Positions 37,501 through 52,500 of a DNA stretch of 64,000 nucleotides are shown here, one piece after another. The notes under the pieces were generated by a model. That model made no database searches. It was given only the letters and a program-made list of their open reading frames with translations, and was not told where the DNA came from. Source of the stretch: Prionailurus bengalensis (taxonomy: Eukaryota > Chordata > Mammalia > Carnivora > Felidae); the NCBI RefSeq assembly GCF_016509475.1, contig NC_057355.1, positions 52,151,501 to 52,215,500 of the forward strand, written 5' to 3'. The first letter of the stretch is position 1, and each line of letters starts with the position of its first letter. Both the position numbers and the translations under genes were made by a program.

Positions 37501-40500
37501 GAGTGCTGGCACAGAGTCCAAGTTATTTCTTACTCCTTTTTTTTCCTCTTTCTTTCTTTTACAGGAAATATTTTCTAAAATATTTCTGTCACAAAATAAC
37601 TTATTACAGATTTTTTAAACCTACTTAAGTTTAATAAATATATTTATTAAATTAAAAGTCATTGAAAAGTTATAGCTCCACATTTCTACATAAAATCTAT
37701 ATTGTCGTGTCAGCCTAGTTTTGAGAAAAGCTATTAAGACTTGGTAGTGACCGGTCTTTTTTGTTGTTGTTCAGGGTTTAATGACCTTTAATAAAAATAG
37801 TTTGGATTTTCTCTGCAGATTTAACAGTCTGAATTACCACTCCGAAACTCCATTAGTGATCATTTATGTTACAAATAGTTTTCTAGTGTCATCTATTCAC
37901 CCACCTTTTATTAAATTAGACACAAAACCTAAAAGTATTCTTCTCACTGTCTGTCCCTCTGAGGATAGCTTGCTGCATGAGGCTCTGTTGTGGGAATGGG
38001 AGAGGCAAGTGACAGCAGGTGTTGGACTCTTTCCAGAGTGACTGAAATATTACTAATTCGTGGGAGAAAGTATTCTGAACCATGGAATATTTTTAAAATG
38101 TCATTTTATTACTCTCAAGTGTATTGTTGCTTAAATTGAACTAACAGTGCTTGAATGCTTAAGTATTGATAAATATGCTAAATTATAATGATTCATCAGT
38201 GTATAAATGCTGTGCTTGTGAATGATTATCTTAAAATACAAGGTGAAACCATGAAATCAAGATGCTTCTGGATGGCACGTTCCCAGAGTCTTTTTTTTTT
38301 TTTTTTTTTTACTAAGTTGATTCACCATTTTTTTTGCAAGCTTGTCTGCAGGATGAATTTTCTTGGCAGTTTTTCATAGCTAATAGAAATCAAGCTTTTC
38401 AAATTCTAAGGGGAAGAGACTAGTTAATGAGTTTCTCTGAGTTTTAGAAAAGCCTCCTCAAGTCAGCTGCTTCTCATACCTCACTCTGGAGAATGGTTTC
38501 AAACTTAAGTGTAGGGAATAATGCACTTTTCAAAACTATTATACAGTTTCTCATTCGTAATTGTGCATTTCTTTAGGAAACACTTGAGCAGAATAGTAAA
38601 GCAGCAGTGAGATCTAGGCTTAGTGTTCTTAGAAACCCTACCCTGCGTAACCCTCTTACCCACCTGCCTCCCAACACGAACACAAAGATGGCCTTTCTCC
38701 CTCCTCTTGGAAGCATACTCCACAGGCCTTCCCCATGCTGCCTTTCAGGGAAGGAGGGCACACAGCTTCTCACCAGCCTTTACAACTTCAGACAAGAGTG
38801 CCACCTTGCCGTGATTCTCGCTTTCACTTCATTTGCCTTCTTGCCCTTGTCACTACTGCTGACAGCGGAAAAAAAAAAATAGAGCAACTCGTGAGCAGGT
38901 CTGAGAAGTGAAATAACAGCTTTATCTGAGGAATAATCGCCACTGCTCTATTTACCTGCTAAATGATGATGCCTGAGCTGTGTCCTCTGAGCACGTGAAA
39001 TGATGTTGCCTGTGTCCTCTGAGCATGTGAAAATATGTGTATGTGTGTGTATATATATATATATATATGCATATATATATAATTAGAATCATCTATACTG
39101 GAAAGATCAGAAGGCAATGGCAGAGCCTTTCAAGAATATATACGTTAATTATTTGGGTTTTAAAAATATTTTTAAATTGATTTTGCTGAGAAGTTGAATT
39201 CCCCTCAAAGACACAGAGAAAAACAAATATCCATTGTGCCTGTTTTTTCAGTATTTTGAGGAATTATATGCAGATGACCCTAAGAAGTATCAATCATATC
39301 GGATTTCACTTTACAAGCGGATGATTGTATGTAAATTCGGAGTGCATTTCTGTTGTCTCCTTTGCTACTTGTAGCCTGTATTATTGAACAGCACACTGCT
39401 GCCCGCCCCTCCTCAGGAATCTCTTCAAAAACCTTCACGAAACCTGTTTCTTCCCACAGCTGTCTCGTAGCCAGTGGTGTCACCTCTATCAATGTCTTGC
39501 GTCCATTGTCACGTTGGATTTGTTATTAACACTAGGCTTACAGTGTGATGGAAGCAAAATGTGATTTGAAAGATAAAGTATAATCCAGGAAACACAAATG
39601 AACACTTTGAAATGTTAGCACCTGTTCCCTTTGACTCAATGGTCTACTATCTAAATCTGTGCTGTCTTAAACTGCAAAGGGAATGAGTATTTGTGTTTGT
39701 AAATACTTTTCTTCACCATAACCTGAATAATAACCACGGATATCACTGATTGACTTCTCCCCTAAGCTTCAAGTCTGCTGTTACCCATTTTCTTCTTACT
39801 TATTGATCTCTTAACTATGCCTGTGATCTGAGAATTCTGGATTAATTAGCCAGTCATCACAGACTTTTTTACCCCTTCCCCTTGAATGCACTTTTCCTTT
39901 CTTTTCTTTTCTTTTCTTTTCTTTTCTTTTCTTTTCTTTTCTTTTCTTTTCTTTTTTTTGGGGGGGCATGAAGCATTAGGAATTGCTCCCGTTTTTCTCT
40001 ATAAGAAAAATTATATCACCTGTGAAATTTTACGTGTATGTTATGCCACATGCCACTCTTTATTCTTTTTCTGTGGTTATTTTTTCATCTTACCTTTTAA
40101 TTCCCCAAACTTCTAAGTTATAGGACTAATTTTAGAATCTCCAAAGGGTGGGTCTCATAGAGACAGTGCTTCTCACACACAGGTGTCAAAAGCCCCAGCC
40201 TAAGTTCAACCATCCTTAAAACTTCCCACAGAACTTTTTGAGCATTCATCAAAATTTGTTTTGCCTCTTCCCCCTTGAAGGAAAGCATTCCACTGGAAAA
40301 GCAGTACATTTTTTGAGCATTTAATTGTTTTACCTACGTGGAGTCTACTGGAAAAGACTCCCCAGGGCGCCTGCTCTCCATCACGCTGTAAAGGATCTTA
40401 TGGCAGTGTGTATTTTAACATTTGGCTTTTCTGGTAGCTGTATTTCCCATGCCTGCCAGTTTTAGCCAGGTGGTGGCTCCACCAGCGAGCTTTTCTGGAG

Positions 40501-43500
40501 CTTTTATGTAAAACTAACAGTGCTATTCCTGTGATTTTGTGTCTGCTTTCCTTCTCTACCTTTTCGAAGGCCCATTTTGATTTTTCTATTATATTTCTCA
40601 TTTTAATCTTTAGGATTTGATGGAGCAACTTGAAAAACAAGACAAGACTGTTCGAAAACTGAAAAAACAACTGAAAGTATTTGCCAAAAAAATTGGTGAA
40701 CTAGAAGGTATTTAAACATGATTTTATAACAGTTGCCAAATCTTGATTTTATGTTTGTTATACTAGTGGTCTAACAGGTTTGCATGCAGTTATTAAGGAT
40801 GGTATTAGAGCGGCAAACTTGGCTTCTGTAGAGTGGAAATTTCCATTGCTAGTAGGGAAAAATGTTCTTTTCATGGTAGTAGTAATTTGTGAAGAGAGAG
40901 AATTCATTCAACAAGCATCTAATGACTGTATTCTTTGTGCCAGACACTGTGCTTGGCAGTATAACAGAGGTTAAGCGCATGGATTCTATAGCCAAGCTTC
41001 TTGGCTTCAACTCCCAGCTCTTTTATTAGTCCTCTGATTTCGGGCAAGTTATTGAACCTCTCTATGCCTCAGTTTCCCCCCTTGTTACATGGGAATTATC
41101 ATGGCATCTATCTGACAGTTTGTGAAGATGAAATAATTAATGTGTATAATGTATTTAGTGTATTTCCTGACACATAGTAAATGCTATATACAACTTCATT
41201 ATTATTTTTACTGTTAACTTCTAGTATTAGGGAAACTAAGATGAGTAAAATTAAGTCTGCATCTTCAAAGAATCTAATAGAGAAAATAAGAGAAGTAAAT
41301 AAGGAAAAATGAATTATGATTATAAAGAAAATTTCTTTAAGCGTTTCATGGTTTGTATATGACGATGGGAAAACACCTTGAAAAAATGATCAAATATCAG
41401 TTGTTATTATATACAAATGAATCTTGTCTTTTGGATCAGTATGCTTGTTCCTTCCCTAGGTATGTATCTAGGTGCCAGGGATATAGCAGTAAATGGAGGT
41501 AAAGCCAGGTTCTAAGCATATTCTAACAATGTTGTCGTTGTTCAAGAGATTTAGAGACCCTCTTTGGAATTGCCTTCAAACCTATGCGATTTTGACCAGA
41601 AATGATACTGTGCAGTCTGACTACCCATCTGTTCTCTCGGTGTCACTCTGCATAGTGTTTGCTTGGCTCAAAGGATGAAGAGTCCCCAACACTGGGAATG
41701 CTCAGAAGAAGTCTACCATGTTAACTCTGTGTGGTTTTCCTTCTTTCAGCATTCCAGGTCTGTCCTGACTGTCCTTTCTGTTTGGTCTTCCATCTTCTCT
41801 TGCTCAAGTCCTGCTCATCCTTTGAGACCAGAGTCATATGTCACATCCCCAAGCACAGCCTCTCCTGATCATGCAGGCAGGCTTTATGGCTCTGCCCTCT
41901 GTGTACCACGATGGCTCACATTTTTTGTGGTTTTCACAGTCATACTTTTAGCAGTTTTTCTGTTTGAATCACTGGCTTCCTCAATGGCCATGAGCTTCCT
42001 GAGCATAGGGACCACTTCTTATTTCTCCTTGTTTTCACAGCATTGAGCATAGTGTCTGACCCACGATAATCATTCCTTCAGTGTTTGTTGAACAAATAAA
42101 TAAGTTCCAGAAATATTTAGAATGGCAACATAGGTGTTCACTTTGAAGAGGATAATACTCTTTGGGTATACGAATGTTGAAATATTTATTTAGAAACCAC
42201 ATAGATTACTTTGGAGTCATAATTTATTTATAATCATGTAGCATTACATGATTCATATGTTACATTAAAACTTTGAGCCTCCAAATCACACACACACGTG
42301 GACTGTAATGTCTGTCGACAGAACTTTAAAAAATCTTTATTTGGAAAACCTTTCTGCACTTAATTCTGCTTTAATTATATCATGAGATGATAATTAGCAG
42401 AGTGCCTGAAAGAACTGATTTTAAGGATATTAACTAGCTGATTAGTTTTTTCAACTTCTAATGATTTCTTTGCAATACATTAGTAAAATTTCATAAATAA
42501 CAAAGCCACTTATTATTTTAAGTTTTTACTCAGCTTTTTTTGTTATGTATACTTTAAATTGAGATAGGTTAGAATACCTCAAGAAGTCAGAAATTTTAAG
42601 CCATTATCAATCAGAAATCAATCTCATCAATGAAACTATCTTGCCAGCTATGTTCTCAAACCTATAAGTAGCATTTGAGAAACACTTCATAGATTAAACA
42701 AAGACATCATTTCTTCAGAAAAGTTATATTTCGAGTTAAATGATATGTATCTAAAGAATAAAACAAAATAGATGTGTGTGACTTGGACACGTGCTGAGTG
42801 CAGTGTCCCTCCCCGCCCCCCCAAATTAGAGAATGAAGGTAGCAAGCTCTTCTAATACTTTTCATATCTCCTAATCTCCCATTATACAGAAAATACAGGC
42901 AACTTTCTACAACAAAGCATCTTTTAAAAACTAAAAGTTTTCTTATATTTTTCTCTAAATATAATATACTTAAATTCTTCTGGTTTAAAATAGCAAGACT
43001 CTTGTCTCCTCCTATGGGCTACCCTTAATTAAGGAGACTTTTTTAGAAGCCAGTGTGGCTTTTTTTTTTTAAACGCCAACATATATAATTTGATATAGCT
43101 AAATTGAGAGTGTTTCAAAATTTGATGTGCTTTGTGCTGTATTTTAATCCAGTAGTGGGTGTTCCATCTCAATTTTCATGGAGTCAGGGAATTTATACCT
43201 AAAAGAATTCTGGAAATCAGTTAATTATTTCATGGGAGTAAAAAATGGAGGTCCAGAAACTGTAAGTGACTGCCAAGGTCTCGGCAGTTAGTAGCCAAAC
43301 TGAAACTAGAACCCAAGCTTTCCAGGAACACTTAACTCTCCCTTTGTGTCATATTTTCCAACACAACCTCTCTTCTTGTAGGAATTTATTTGACTGTCTC
43401 TATTAAGCCTGAAATCAAGATATTTCTGGTACCAAAGTGAGGAAAATTTAACTTTTAAAAAATTATGCAATTTCCTTTCCTTTTCCAGGACAAAAAGGTT

Positions 43501-46500
43501 CAGAATATTTTATCCCTCAAGTATAACGAATCTAGAAAATAGAAAATAGAGATCGCTTCAGGTCTTCCTAGAAGAAAGTCTGTATTAGATGAAACATTGG
43601 ACCAAACAACCCCAAGATCTTTTGAGTCTTTGAAAACTGGGATGTCGTCCTGGCTTTATTCTTTGTGGCCTTATATTTTCCTGATGCTAGATAAAGCTTG
43701 ACATTTTATTTTATTTAGAAGATAGCTTGCTAAATAAATCAAGTTTGTGTTGAGCTTACATCTATATTTTATCTATGCATTTTTATTTTTATTTTTAAAA
43801 AAAATTTTTTTTTTTTCAACGTTTATTTATTTTTGGGACAGAGAGAGACAGAGCATGAACCGGGGAGGGGCAGAGAGAGAGGGAGACACAGAATCGGAAA
43901 CAGGCTCCGGGCTCTGAGCCATCAGCCCAGAGCCCGACGCGGGGCTCGAACTCGTGGACCGCGAGATCGTGACCTGGCTGAAGTCGGACGCTTAACCGAC
44001 TGCGCCACCCAGGCGCCCCTCTATGCATTTTTATAAAGACTCAAATCTCTGAGGAGAATTCAAAGGCAGAGAGAAACTTTTAATGAAAATATGGCAAATT
44101 TTGTCTCTGACATTTTTGTGCAGAACCAAAAATATCTTGGTTAGAGGTTTTGCAAAAGGAAAGTGAAGCTTTCTTTTAAAACATGAAATCTAATAAAAAT
44201 ATTTACTGTATTTCATAAATTCTGAGATATACAGATTTTTACATTTTAACATCTCAAATTTGGTTGCGTCTTTCAAAAATTGTTGATGGGTTGTAGTTTA
44301 ATTGGCAGTGTTTTTCCTTCTTCAGTGTTATATAAAATAATGGTATATCTCATCATCAATGGATGAAATCAGCAGGTTTAAAACATTCTTTTTGGATTAC
44401 ATAGGGTCCAAATATGTACCTTTACTGATAAACATATAATATATTGAATCTGTTTCCTCTGTTTCCTCTCTCAGAATTGTTTCTATGCCTCAAAGCATCT
44501 AGTAACACAGATGGCAGGGGTTTTACTCTTTTGTACCTTACATGCAGCATATATATAAGCTGTGAAGCCCACTGTGTGCTGATCCTGAGTTCTTCATGGT
44601 GTTGTGTTTAAACTGACTCCAGAAGTAATTTGTGTAAAACTATATAGCTTGAATCTCCTGTCTCCTGCATAGAGACATACAGTTTACCATGCATATGAAA
44701 CACTAGATATCCCAGTCCTGACTTGTCCAATCACAATATGATCACTCTTTAGATATCATAGTGGTGATGGACGGTGGTGATTGTCAGCGCTGGTAATCCC
44801 GGTGTGTGATGCTGCAGCATGAGGTGGACGGAGTGTCACTAGGCTGGCTCCCTGCCACTTAAGCCAGAACACTGGCAGGTACTGGTGTTCTCTGTGATAA
44901 CCTTGTCCTATGGAGCTGGCTTCCCAGAACTAACATAGGGAGTTGCCCAGGGTGACAGGGGAAGCTCTACTGATACCTTGTAGAATCAGCAACATTAAAT
45001 TTTCTAATGCTTCTGAGCTGCATTTTGTTTGTTTGACACCAGGTTCAACTCAATCTATGCCTAAAGAGATTTCTTAACTGCCCCCTCCCTATAGATAAAA
45101 GAAGAAAAACCTGCTTATTAGCACATACTTCCACAAACACCACCATGACTCTGTGTTTCCTTTTCTTCCCTTGCATTTCTCATTTAATTCTCAATTTTGA
45201 GATGAAATTGAAGACTTTTTTTTTTAATCCTTAGCATAATCCTTCTCTAGCACCTGCCATTAACAATAGTGACCATTTTTAACATCTAAAAGGGTTGTTA
45301 ACCAGTGGTTGTACTTTAAATGGTTACAACTTAAGACGTTTAGCACTTGATTACAAACAAACAAGCAAAAACCAGAATAATATTTAGGAAATCATATTAA
45401 ATAGAAGTGTTTTATCTGCTCATGATTTCTTTGGGGATGAGGGGTAGTAGGAAAAAGTTAGTGCTTTGCCTTATAAGGCCTTTGTGAAAAATGATACATT
45501 TCACATCAACTAGTGTGAACAAACACTATTCTGCCATTTATCTTGATGTGGTTTGAACTGATTGCAATTATACAGTGAAAGTAAGTGTTCTTTTTCTTTG
45601 ATGACTGGATTCATAGAGCTAAACGTGACAGGGAATCTTTAATACTCTTGCTGCTTCTTCCTAGAATATTATATTTTTTCTTCTGTGATTAAAGCTTAAG
45701 TATATTTAACCATTATGATGGTACTGATTAATTAACCAAGAAGTTAAACCACTTACTTCAGGGACATTTAATCTTACTACAAAGTAAATTTTATTACCAA
45801 AAAAAAAAAAAAATGTTTTTAAATCAAGTAAGGTTCTTTGATATTGATAGTAGCCAAGCATTAGTGGATGTTAGGGTGACATCACCATATAATTTTGCCA
45901 AGTGTCCACTCAATTTTAGTAGAAAAAGGTATTTAAAGAGGGAACAAGTAAGTGACAAATATGACAAGCTTCTGTTGTTATAGAGTTCGTTTAAAATTAT
46001 TGGGCTATGGAACCCTCTTATCTTTTCTACCTGGAAAATATTTTCTTCTCCTTTTTGTTTCTCATGAAGTGGGCCAAATGGAGAACATATCCCCAGGACA
46101 GATCATTGATGAACCCATCCGTCCGGTCAATATCCCTAGGAAAGAAAAGGATTTCCAAGGAATGCTGGAATACAAGAAGGAGGATGAGCAAAAGCTTGTT
46201 AAGAACCTGATTCTGGGCAAGTATTTTCTGCATGGGATAAAAGGTCTTTCTGGTACATGCGTCGGCAGTGGGAAAGACTAGTCACTAATGTTTGAAATAT
46301 TCAACGCTGGTTTCTTTAGTCATCACTGCATACTGTGCGTGATCCTGCTGCAGTAGCATCCTGACCACGTCATGCTGCAGTCAACCTGCAGGGAGACTGG
46401 TCTGGAATCCACCTATCAGGATCCTTTGAGGCCTGGGCTTCTCAGCTCTGGCTGAAGATTAGATTATGTGGGGCAGGTTTTGAGAAGTATTAACGTACAG

Positions 46501-49500
46501 TCCCCACCACAGACTAATTACATCAAAATCTCTAGAGGGAAGAGCCTGACCATGTCTGGTATATGTTTTTCAATCTTTCAAAGGATTCTGAAGTGTAAGC
46601 CACAGTTGAACACCCACTGGTCTCAGCCACTGAACTTCCTGAATCTCATTTTTTCCTTGCTTCCTTTGACAACTAAATATGTCAAGAACAACAGTTTGGT
46701 AAAAGAGAAGAAACAAAAGAATTAGGGAAAAGATCCCAGCAATGGAAGGAGAGGACTGCACAAATGAAATGGACATGAAGGAAGCATTTCAGAGCAGCAT
46801 AGGGTTAAGATTGTGTGTAAGTCCCCTGGCTCTGCAAGAAGACTCTTCAGGGGACAGTAGGAAGTGAGTAGGGAGTGCACACAGCCTGAAAGTTGTGAAC
46901 TGAAAAAGGGAAAAAAACCTCTCTTCTCAGCTTTTGCATAGCATTCCTCCCCGCAGGTGTGGGGTGACAGTAATGTGATTGGCAATTATACTTGATTTAA
47001 TGTTCCCAGGGTTCATGGCATGAGTGCTATATATAGGTGCAGAGGCACTTAAGTTTCAGCATGATCTTTATTTAGCAAAAATGTTTAGAAGCCACTGGTT
47101 TTTAAGCATAGAGTTAACAAAGATTCATCAGTTCAATAACATTTAGTGAGCTCCTACCACATGCTAAGTATTTTCTAGGTACTGGATACTGAACGAAAAT
47201 AAAGTCCCTATTCTCATAGATCTTACATTGGGGGATGGTGGAGAAAAGAGAAAAAATAGACATATAATGGGGAAAAGGATAAAGAGTAAAAGCAAATGTA
47301 TTAGTTTATATAAGACTGTCCAGAAAGTTGTCTTCAATAAGGTGATCTTTGAACAGAGATCAAAGGAGGTAAGGAGGCAAATCATCCTGATATCTGAGGA
47401 AAGAACATTCCAGGCAGAAAATAGTAAGTACATAGTCCCTGGAGTGGTAGCATGCCTGGCATATTCAACCAACAACAAGGAGATTCATTGTGAGCTGGGG
47501 AAGGGAACAGGGCCAGATCACACTGACCATAGTGAAGATTTTTTATTTTATAAATGGATGAGAAGTAACTTGGAAGATTTTCAGGACAAGAGTGACAGGA
47601 TCTGACCTACATCTTTGTATAGAGTCACTCTGGTTGTTGTGCGAAAAATGTACTATTAGGGAGCAGCGGATGAATCAGGGAAACTAGTCTGGAAGCCATC
47701 ACTACAGTCCAGGAGAAGAGCATAGTCTATTCTAGGATGGCCAGTAGAATAAGTAATTGGATTCTGAATGGGTTTTCTAGGTAGAGCCAATAGGACTTAT
47801 TACTGGATTAGATGTGTGGTGTGAGAAAACAATGAGTCAAAGATGCTGACTAAGCTCATGATTTGAGAAACCAGAAGTCTGGAACTGCCATTTAACTGAG
47901 AAGGGGACAGCTCCTGGGAGAGCAGGTTCCAAAGGGATCTAGTGGCTTGGTTTGGAATGGACTCAGTTCGATGTGCCTGAGCAGAGGTGTTAAGAAGCCA
48001 GTTGATACATTAAATTGGAATTCAAGGGAAAAGTCAGGGCAAGAGATATAAACTTGGGAGTTGTCATTATATAGACAACTAAGATTCATATGTCCCAACT
48101 AAGACTCAAAATTTCTCTACTTAATGAGCTATTAAAATGCTTCTTTTTTTAGTGTGACCTCTTAGCCCTGAATGATTGAATTCTTTCACAAGAACTGTGC
48201 TTTTGTATCTTACAAAACATTCCTCATGAAGACTTTCAGTGTTATATAAGATTATTTTTCCTCATTTCCTTTCAGAACTGAAGCCACGTGGTGTGGCAGT
48301 CAATTTGATTCCAGGGTTACCAGCGTATATCCTGTTTATGTGTGTTCGACATGCTGACTACCTGAATGATGATCAGAAAGTAAGGTCATTGCTAACATCA
48401 ACAATTAACAGCATCAAAAAAGTATTAAAGGTCAGTTCATGTTCAACAAAATTCTCATAATTAATCTTAATGATGACAGAATCTGCCCCAAGTTACTTTT
48501 CCTTCCTTAAGCTGGAGCTAAGTTGCCAGATATGACACTTTGCAGTCTTCACTGATAACTTCCACTATAGGAAGCATTCTTTCTTGCAACCGTCTGTATG
48601 CCTTCTTTTACACTGGGGCTCAGGTTGAACAGTAATCAAAATTAATTTGATATAATTGTACCTAAGTGCAGAGTAAATGAAGTTTCTCCATAAATGGAAA
48701 TAGTCTGCTTTGAGGTCTTAAAAGTAAATTAAAAATACTTAGTGTGATCCATATATCTAGGAAGTATGTTGCTCTAGTTAGAAAGGTATTAAATAAGTTC
48801 AATACCATATGTTTCATTCATATAAAAAGATGTCTGATAAAACATTATAATTTTTCTTCCAACTTTTCTTCCTCTTATTCTCCAACTTACCCCATAATTT
48901 TCCTTGTTACCTGAAATGCCTGGTTCCATGTGAGAAGCAACACATAGATACTAACAGAGAGGAAAGATTTGGAAACGGCACCAGAATTATGTAATAGAGT
49001 AGAAAGCCCTACATAACTCAGTAGTCACTGAGTCACCTTGAATAATACTCCTCTTGCCTCTCTAGAAAAACAATGAACATTATACTTAGCTTTACCTCAC
49101 GTGTTTCTATGAGGAGCTAAGAAAATGTTCTCCAAGCACTTTGCTTTCTGATTATCTAACTGAAGTTAGATGAGAACTTTTAGGATGGAGGTAAGTAGGT
49201 AGTTAACATGCCCAGTGGATGCTTTCAAATCTAAGATGTCTTTAATGCACTATTTTTTAAATTATGGTAAAATATATATAACATAAAATTTACCGCATAA
49301 CCATTTTTCAGTGCTTAGTTCTGTGCCGTTAGCATATTCACATTGTTGTGCCAACCCTATCACTGTCCACCTCCAGAACTTTTTCATACCCCTACAACTG
49401 AAGTTCTGTCCCCATTGAACACACCCTCCCTGCAGTCCCTGCTAGTGAACCTTTGACAAATGCTGGTTCTCCATCCCTGCTGTGCAGATATGCTATGCAG

Positions 49501-52500
49501 TTAGTTTTATGGTGGTTACTAAAACATGGGGTTTCTGAAGATTTAACGTTTAAAAATTGATGAATGTCTTCTGATATAACTCATTTCATTTTTGGTGTAT
49601 TGATGCTATATTGCACTTAGCCTGCAAGTTTTACTAATTTGTAAGTCAGCTCCTGCAAAGACCACAAAACCAAAGTGTTTTCTCCCTCTCATCTTAATTG
49701 CAAGAAGACATTTCTCTAATTTAACTAATTATTATATTAAATTGTTTAAAAATTAAAAAGGGATGGGTACTAGAATATAACACCCTTTCAATACCGTTTA
49801 AAATTGATGTGAGCTTGTCTCACATCCCAGTTTTGAATTGAAGTGTATTTGCCTTGAGTCCCTGTTTTGATTTAGCAACTGGTTGTTTGACATATGCCCC
49901 AGTCCTGATGAAGAGCTATTCAGCTTCCCCTGTCTCCTTTTCTGCACAGGACTTCCTTCATCCCGTTTCTGATTCTCTGCTCAGGAATTGTATCTTACTG
50001 TTGACCTGATTTGTAACCTAATCCAGCTTTCAGCGTTTCATAGTCTGTGATTCCCTTTTATGCTTTTAGTCCTCTCTGATCCCCTTAGTAATCCTGAAGG
50101 AAGTGAGTTGGGGTAAGCTGTGGCTTGATGAATTTTTTTCTGCTGAAAGGGACCATTAAACTGACATCAACTGAGTGACTGGGCATCCTTTTCTAATGGC
50201 AAGAACCTAGATGCCAAGCAAAGTAACAACCAACCAACAAATTCGGTTGAAATTTTCTAGCAATGATGTAAGACTTTGCAATGTGATTTATTTTTGTAAT
50301 TGTTTATAATTTAACTGAGGCCTTCTGGTATCTGTTCAGTTTCCTTCAGGTTGTTATTTCCCTAAGGAAAAGTGAATTTAGCCTTTTTCTCTCTTTCAGA
50401 AAAGAGGTGATGATTTTGAAACCGTCTCCTTCTGGCTCTCTAACACATGCCGATTTTTGCACTGTTTGAAGCAGTACAGTGGAGAAGAGGTGAGAAAACC
50501 TTCATTAAAACACCAGTGTGATATACTTTGTGAACTTTTTAGGGAAAAATTGAAAAGCACAAAATGTTTAGCCATTAATTTAGAAGCCTGAGTTCAGAGG
50601 TGGCTTGGATGCTGTAGCTTTGTTTGATGTTCATTGTTTATGAAACAGTGATTTAGACAGTGACATAGTTTCTTCCCTCTGAGTGTTTGTATTTTGATGA
50701 AGCATAGCAGAAATAAAATGAGCATTTGTCGATGAATTGTTACCAGCAGTGAAACCTCTTGTCAGCATGTGGAAGTGGGCTTTTCAAGTACTGATATGAG
50801 AAATATAGAACTATTTAAAGAAATTCATCGATTTGGGCTTTCCAAATGCATGAAAGGTGATCAAGCTAAGGCATGTCTCTCTAGACTGGTCCCAAAACCT
50901 GTTTTGCTTTTATTTGTAGTGATATGTTCATCAGGTGTTTACTAGACTTCAAAACTAATATTTCAATACTGTAATCTATTAATAATTACTCTTTATTAAG
51001 GTCTGCTCAGTATATATCAGATAATACTTACTCTATGTTATTTAATTCTTGCAACATCTCTGTGAGGTAGGGATTATAACCCAGTTTTACAGATGAGGAA
51101 ACTGAAGTTTGATGAAGTTCATCATTTTGCCCAGGTTCTCTTAGCCATAAGGAGCAGTGCTAGAATTCTAGGTCTGCTCACCTCCAAGAGCCTGTGCCCC
51201 TAACCACTGCCCTCCATACCTCCACCTTGTGCTGGGAGAGCAGCCAGAGAAGCTGAGCGGTAGCATTTTCTGGGCACCAAGAGGCTAGCAGCAGGGGACT
51301 ATCCCGGCAAATGACGGAAAATATAAATATGAGTAAGACGTGCTCCCTGAGTAGGTGGGACAGACAGACTAGAATCCCTCCTAGGGGCCATTAACTGTCC
51401 TGTCAGTCCCCACTTCTGACCATGTTGTTAGGTAGTTTTAGGGAGGCACTTGCTTGATTATGTGCAGAATCCATCAAACAGGCAATTGCCTTTTGTCAGG
51501 CAATGTCTGACAAAAGTACCTGCCTGTACAGTTGGCTTCCCATTTTAGCTCATACCACCAAAAGATTCCATTCAAAGCTTGGATTGAAAATCATGTATGG
51601 TTACAATGAAATATAATCAAGGGAAATTTTTAATTTATTCACCAATCTCTGTAGAAGCCAGTCTAGTTTAAGATGATGTATGCCCTTCAGGTGCAATATT
51701 TATAAATAGGAAGTTAAGAGATTAGTGCTTTAGGTAATTTACTGTTTGGCAGTAAACCTGCTGCTTCCTAAGTGAAAACACTCATTAATTTTTTTTTTTT
51801 AAACTAAGTTCCCCCATCTTGTTTCACTGAATGCTAGCTTGCCAACTTTAGATACTATTCAAAAGCTAGTAAGAAGTGGAAGGGGAATATGATGGAAACA
51901 AACACCAGCATTTGAGAATGACTGTCTGGCATTCAAGAGCAGAGCAGACAGGAAACTCTTCAGAGGAAAGACAGCAGGAGCCGTCTGATCAAACGAGGGA
52001 GTTAGAAGAGAGCTTTTATTTCACGGGTGTCAGTAACTCTGCTTTATGGCTCTAGGGCTTTATGAAACACAACACGTCTCGCCAGAATGAACACTGCCTC
52101 ACCAACTTTGACCTGGCTGAGTACCGGCAGGTGCTAAGTGACTTAGCCATTCAGATCTACCAGCAGCTCGTGCGGGTGTTAGAGAACATCCTTCAGCCAA
52201 TGATCGGTAAGGCGAGAGCATTGCTGACATCGAGGTCTGTCTACCTCATGTGCCCACCAGTGGCATTTGTTTCTTCATACAAAGAACATAAAGTAGTAAG
52301 ACCCAGTCCTGAAATTAGCTGAGGAATCCCAGAACCCCAGCCGTGACTAACTGGGATACATCAGAATCACTGCTTCCATATGATCGAAATGGCAGTATCT
52401 AGTTAATCTCCCCACTGTGTGAGTCCTCTTCCTTAAGACCGGGTTATGCTATATACCCATCAATATACCTCATACCTTGTCAAGTTTTCAAAAATTAAAA

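Larger units (their letters stand above)
40708..46069 (+). other. MYO5A: MYO5A intron before the globular-tail exons, about 5.4 kb
   Basis: Holds L2-end relics (40900-40965, 41450-41515, 41740-42105), MIRs (40968-41205, 43222-43330) and a young SINE (43787-44019). Nothing identified in 42110-43200 or 44050-46050. Confidence 0.85.
46217..48275 (+). other. MYO5A: MYO5A GC-AG intron
   Basis: Opens gcaagt and closes tttcag. Contains a MER5-type relic (46435-46620) and an L2 relic (47105-48090). Confidence 0.88.

Noticed and set aside
47228..47605. 125-residue frame in the GC-AG intron
   Set aside because: Lies in an L2 relic and has no recognisable product.
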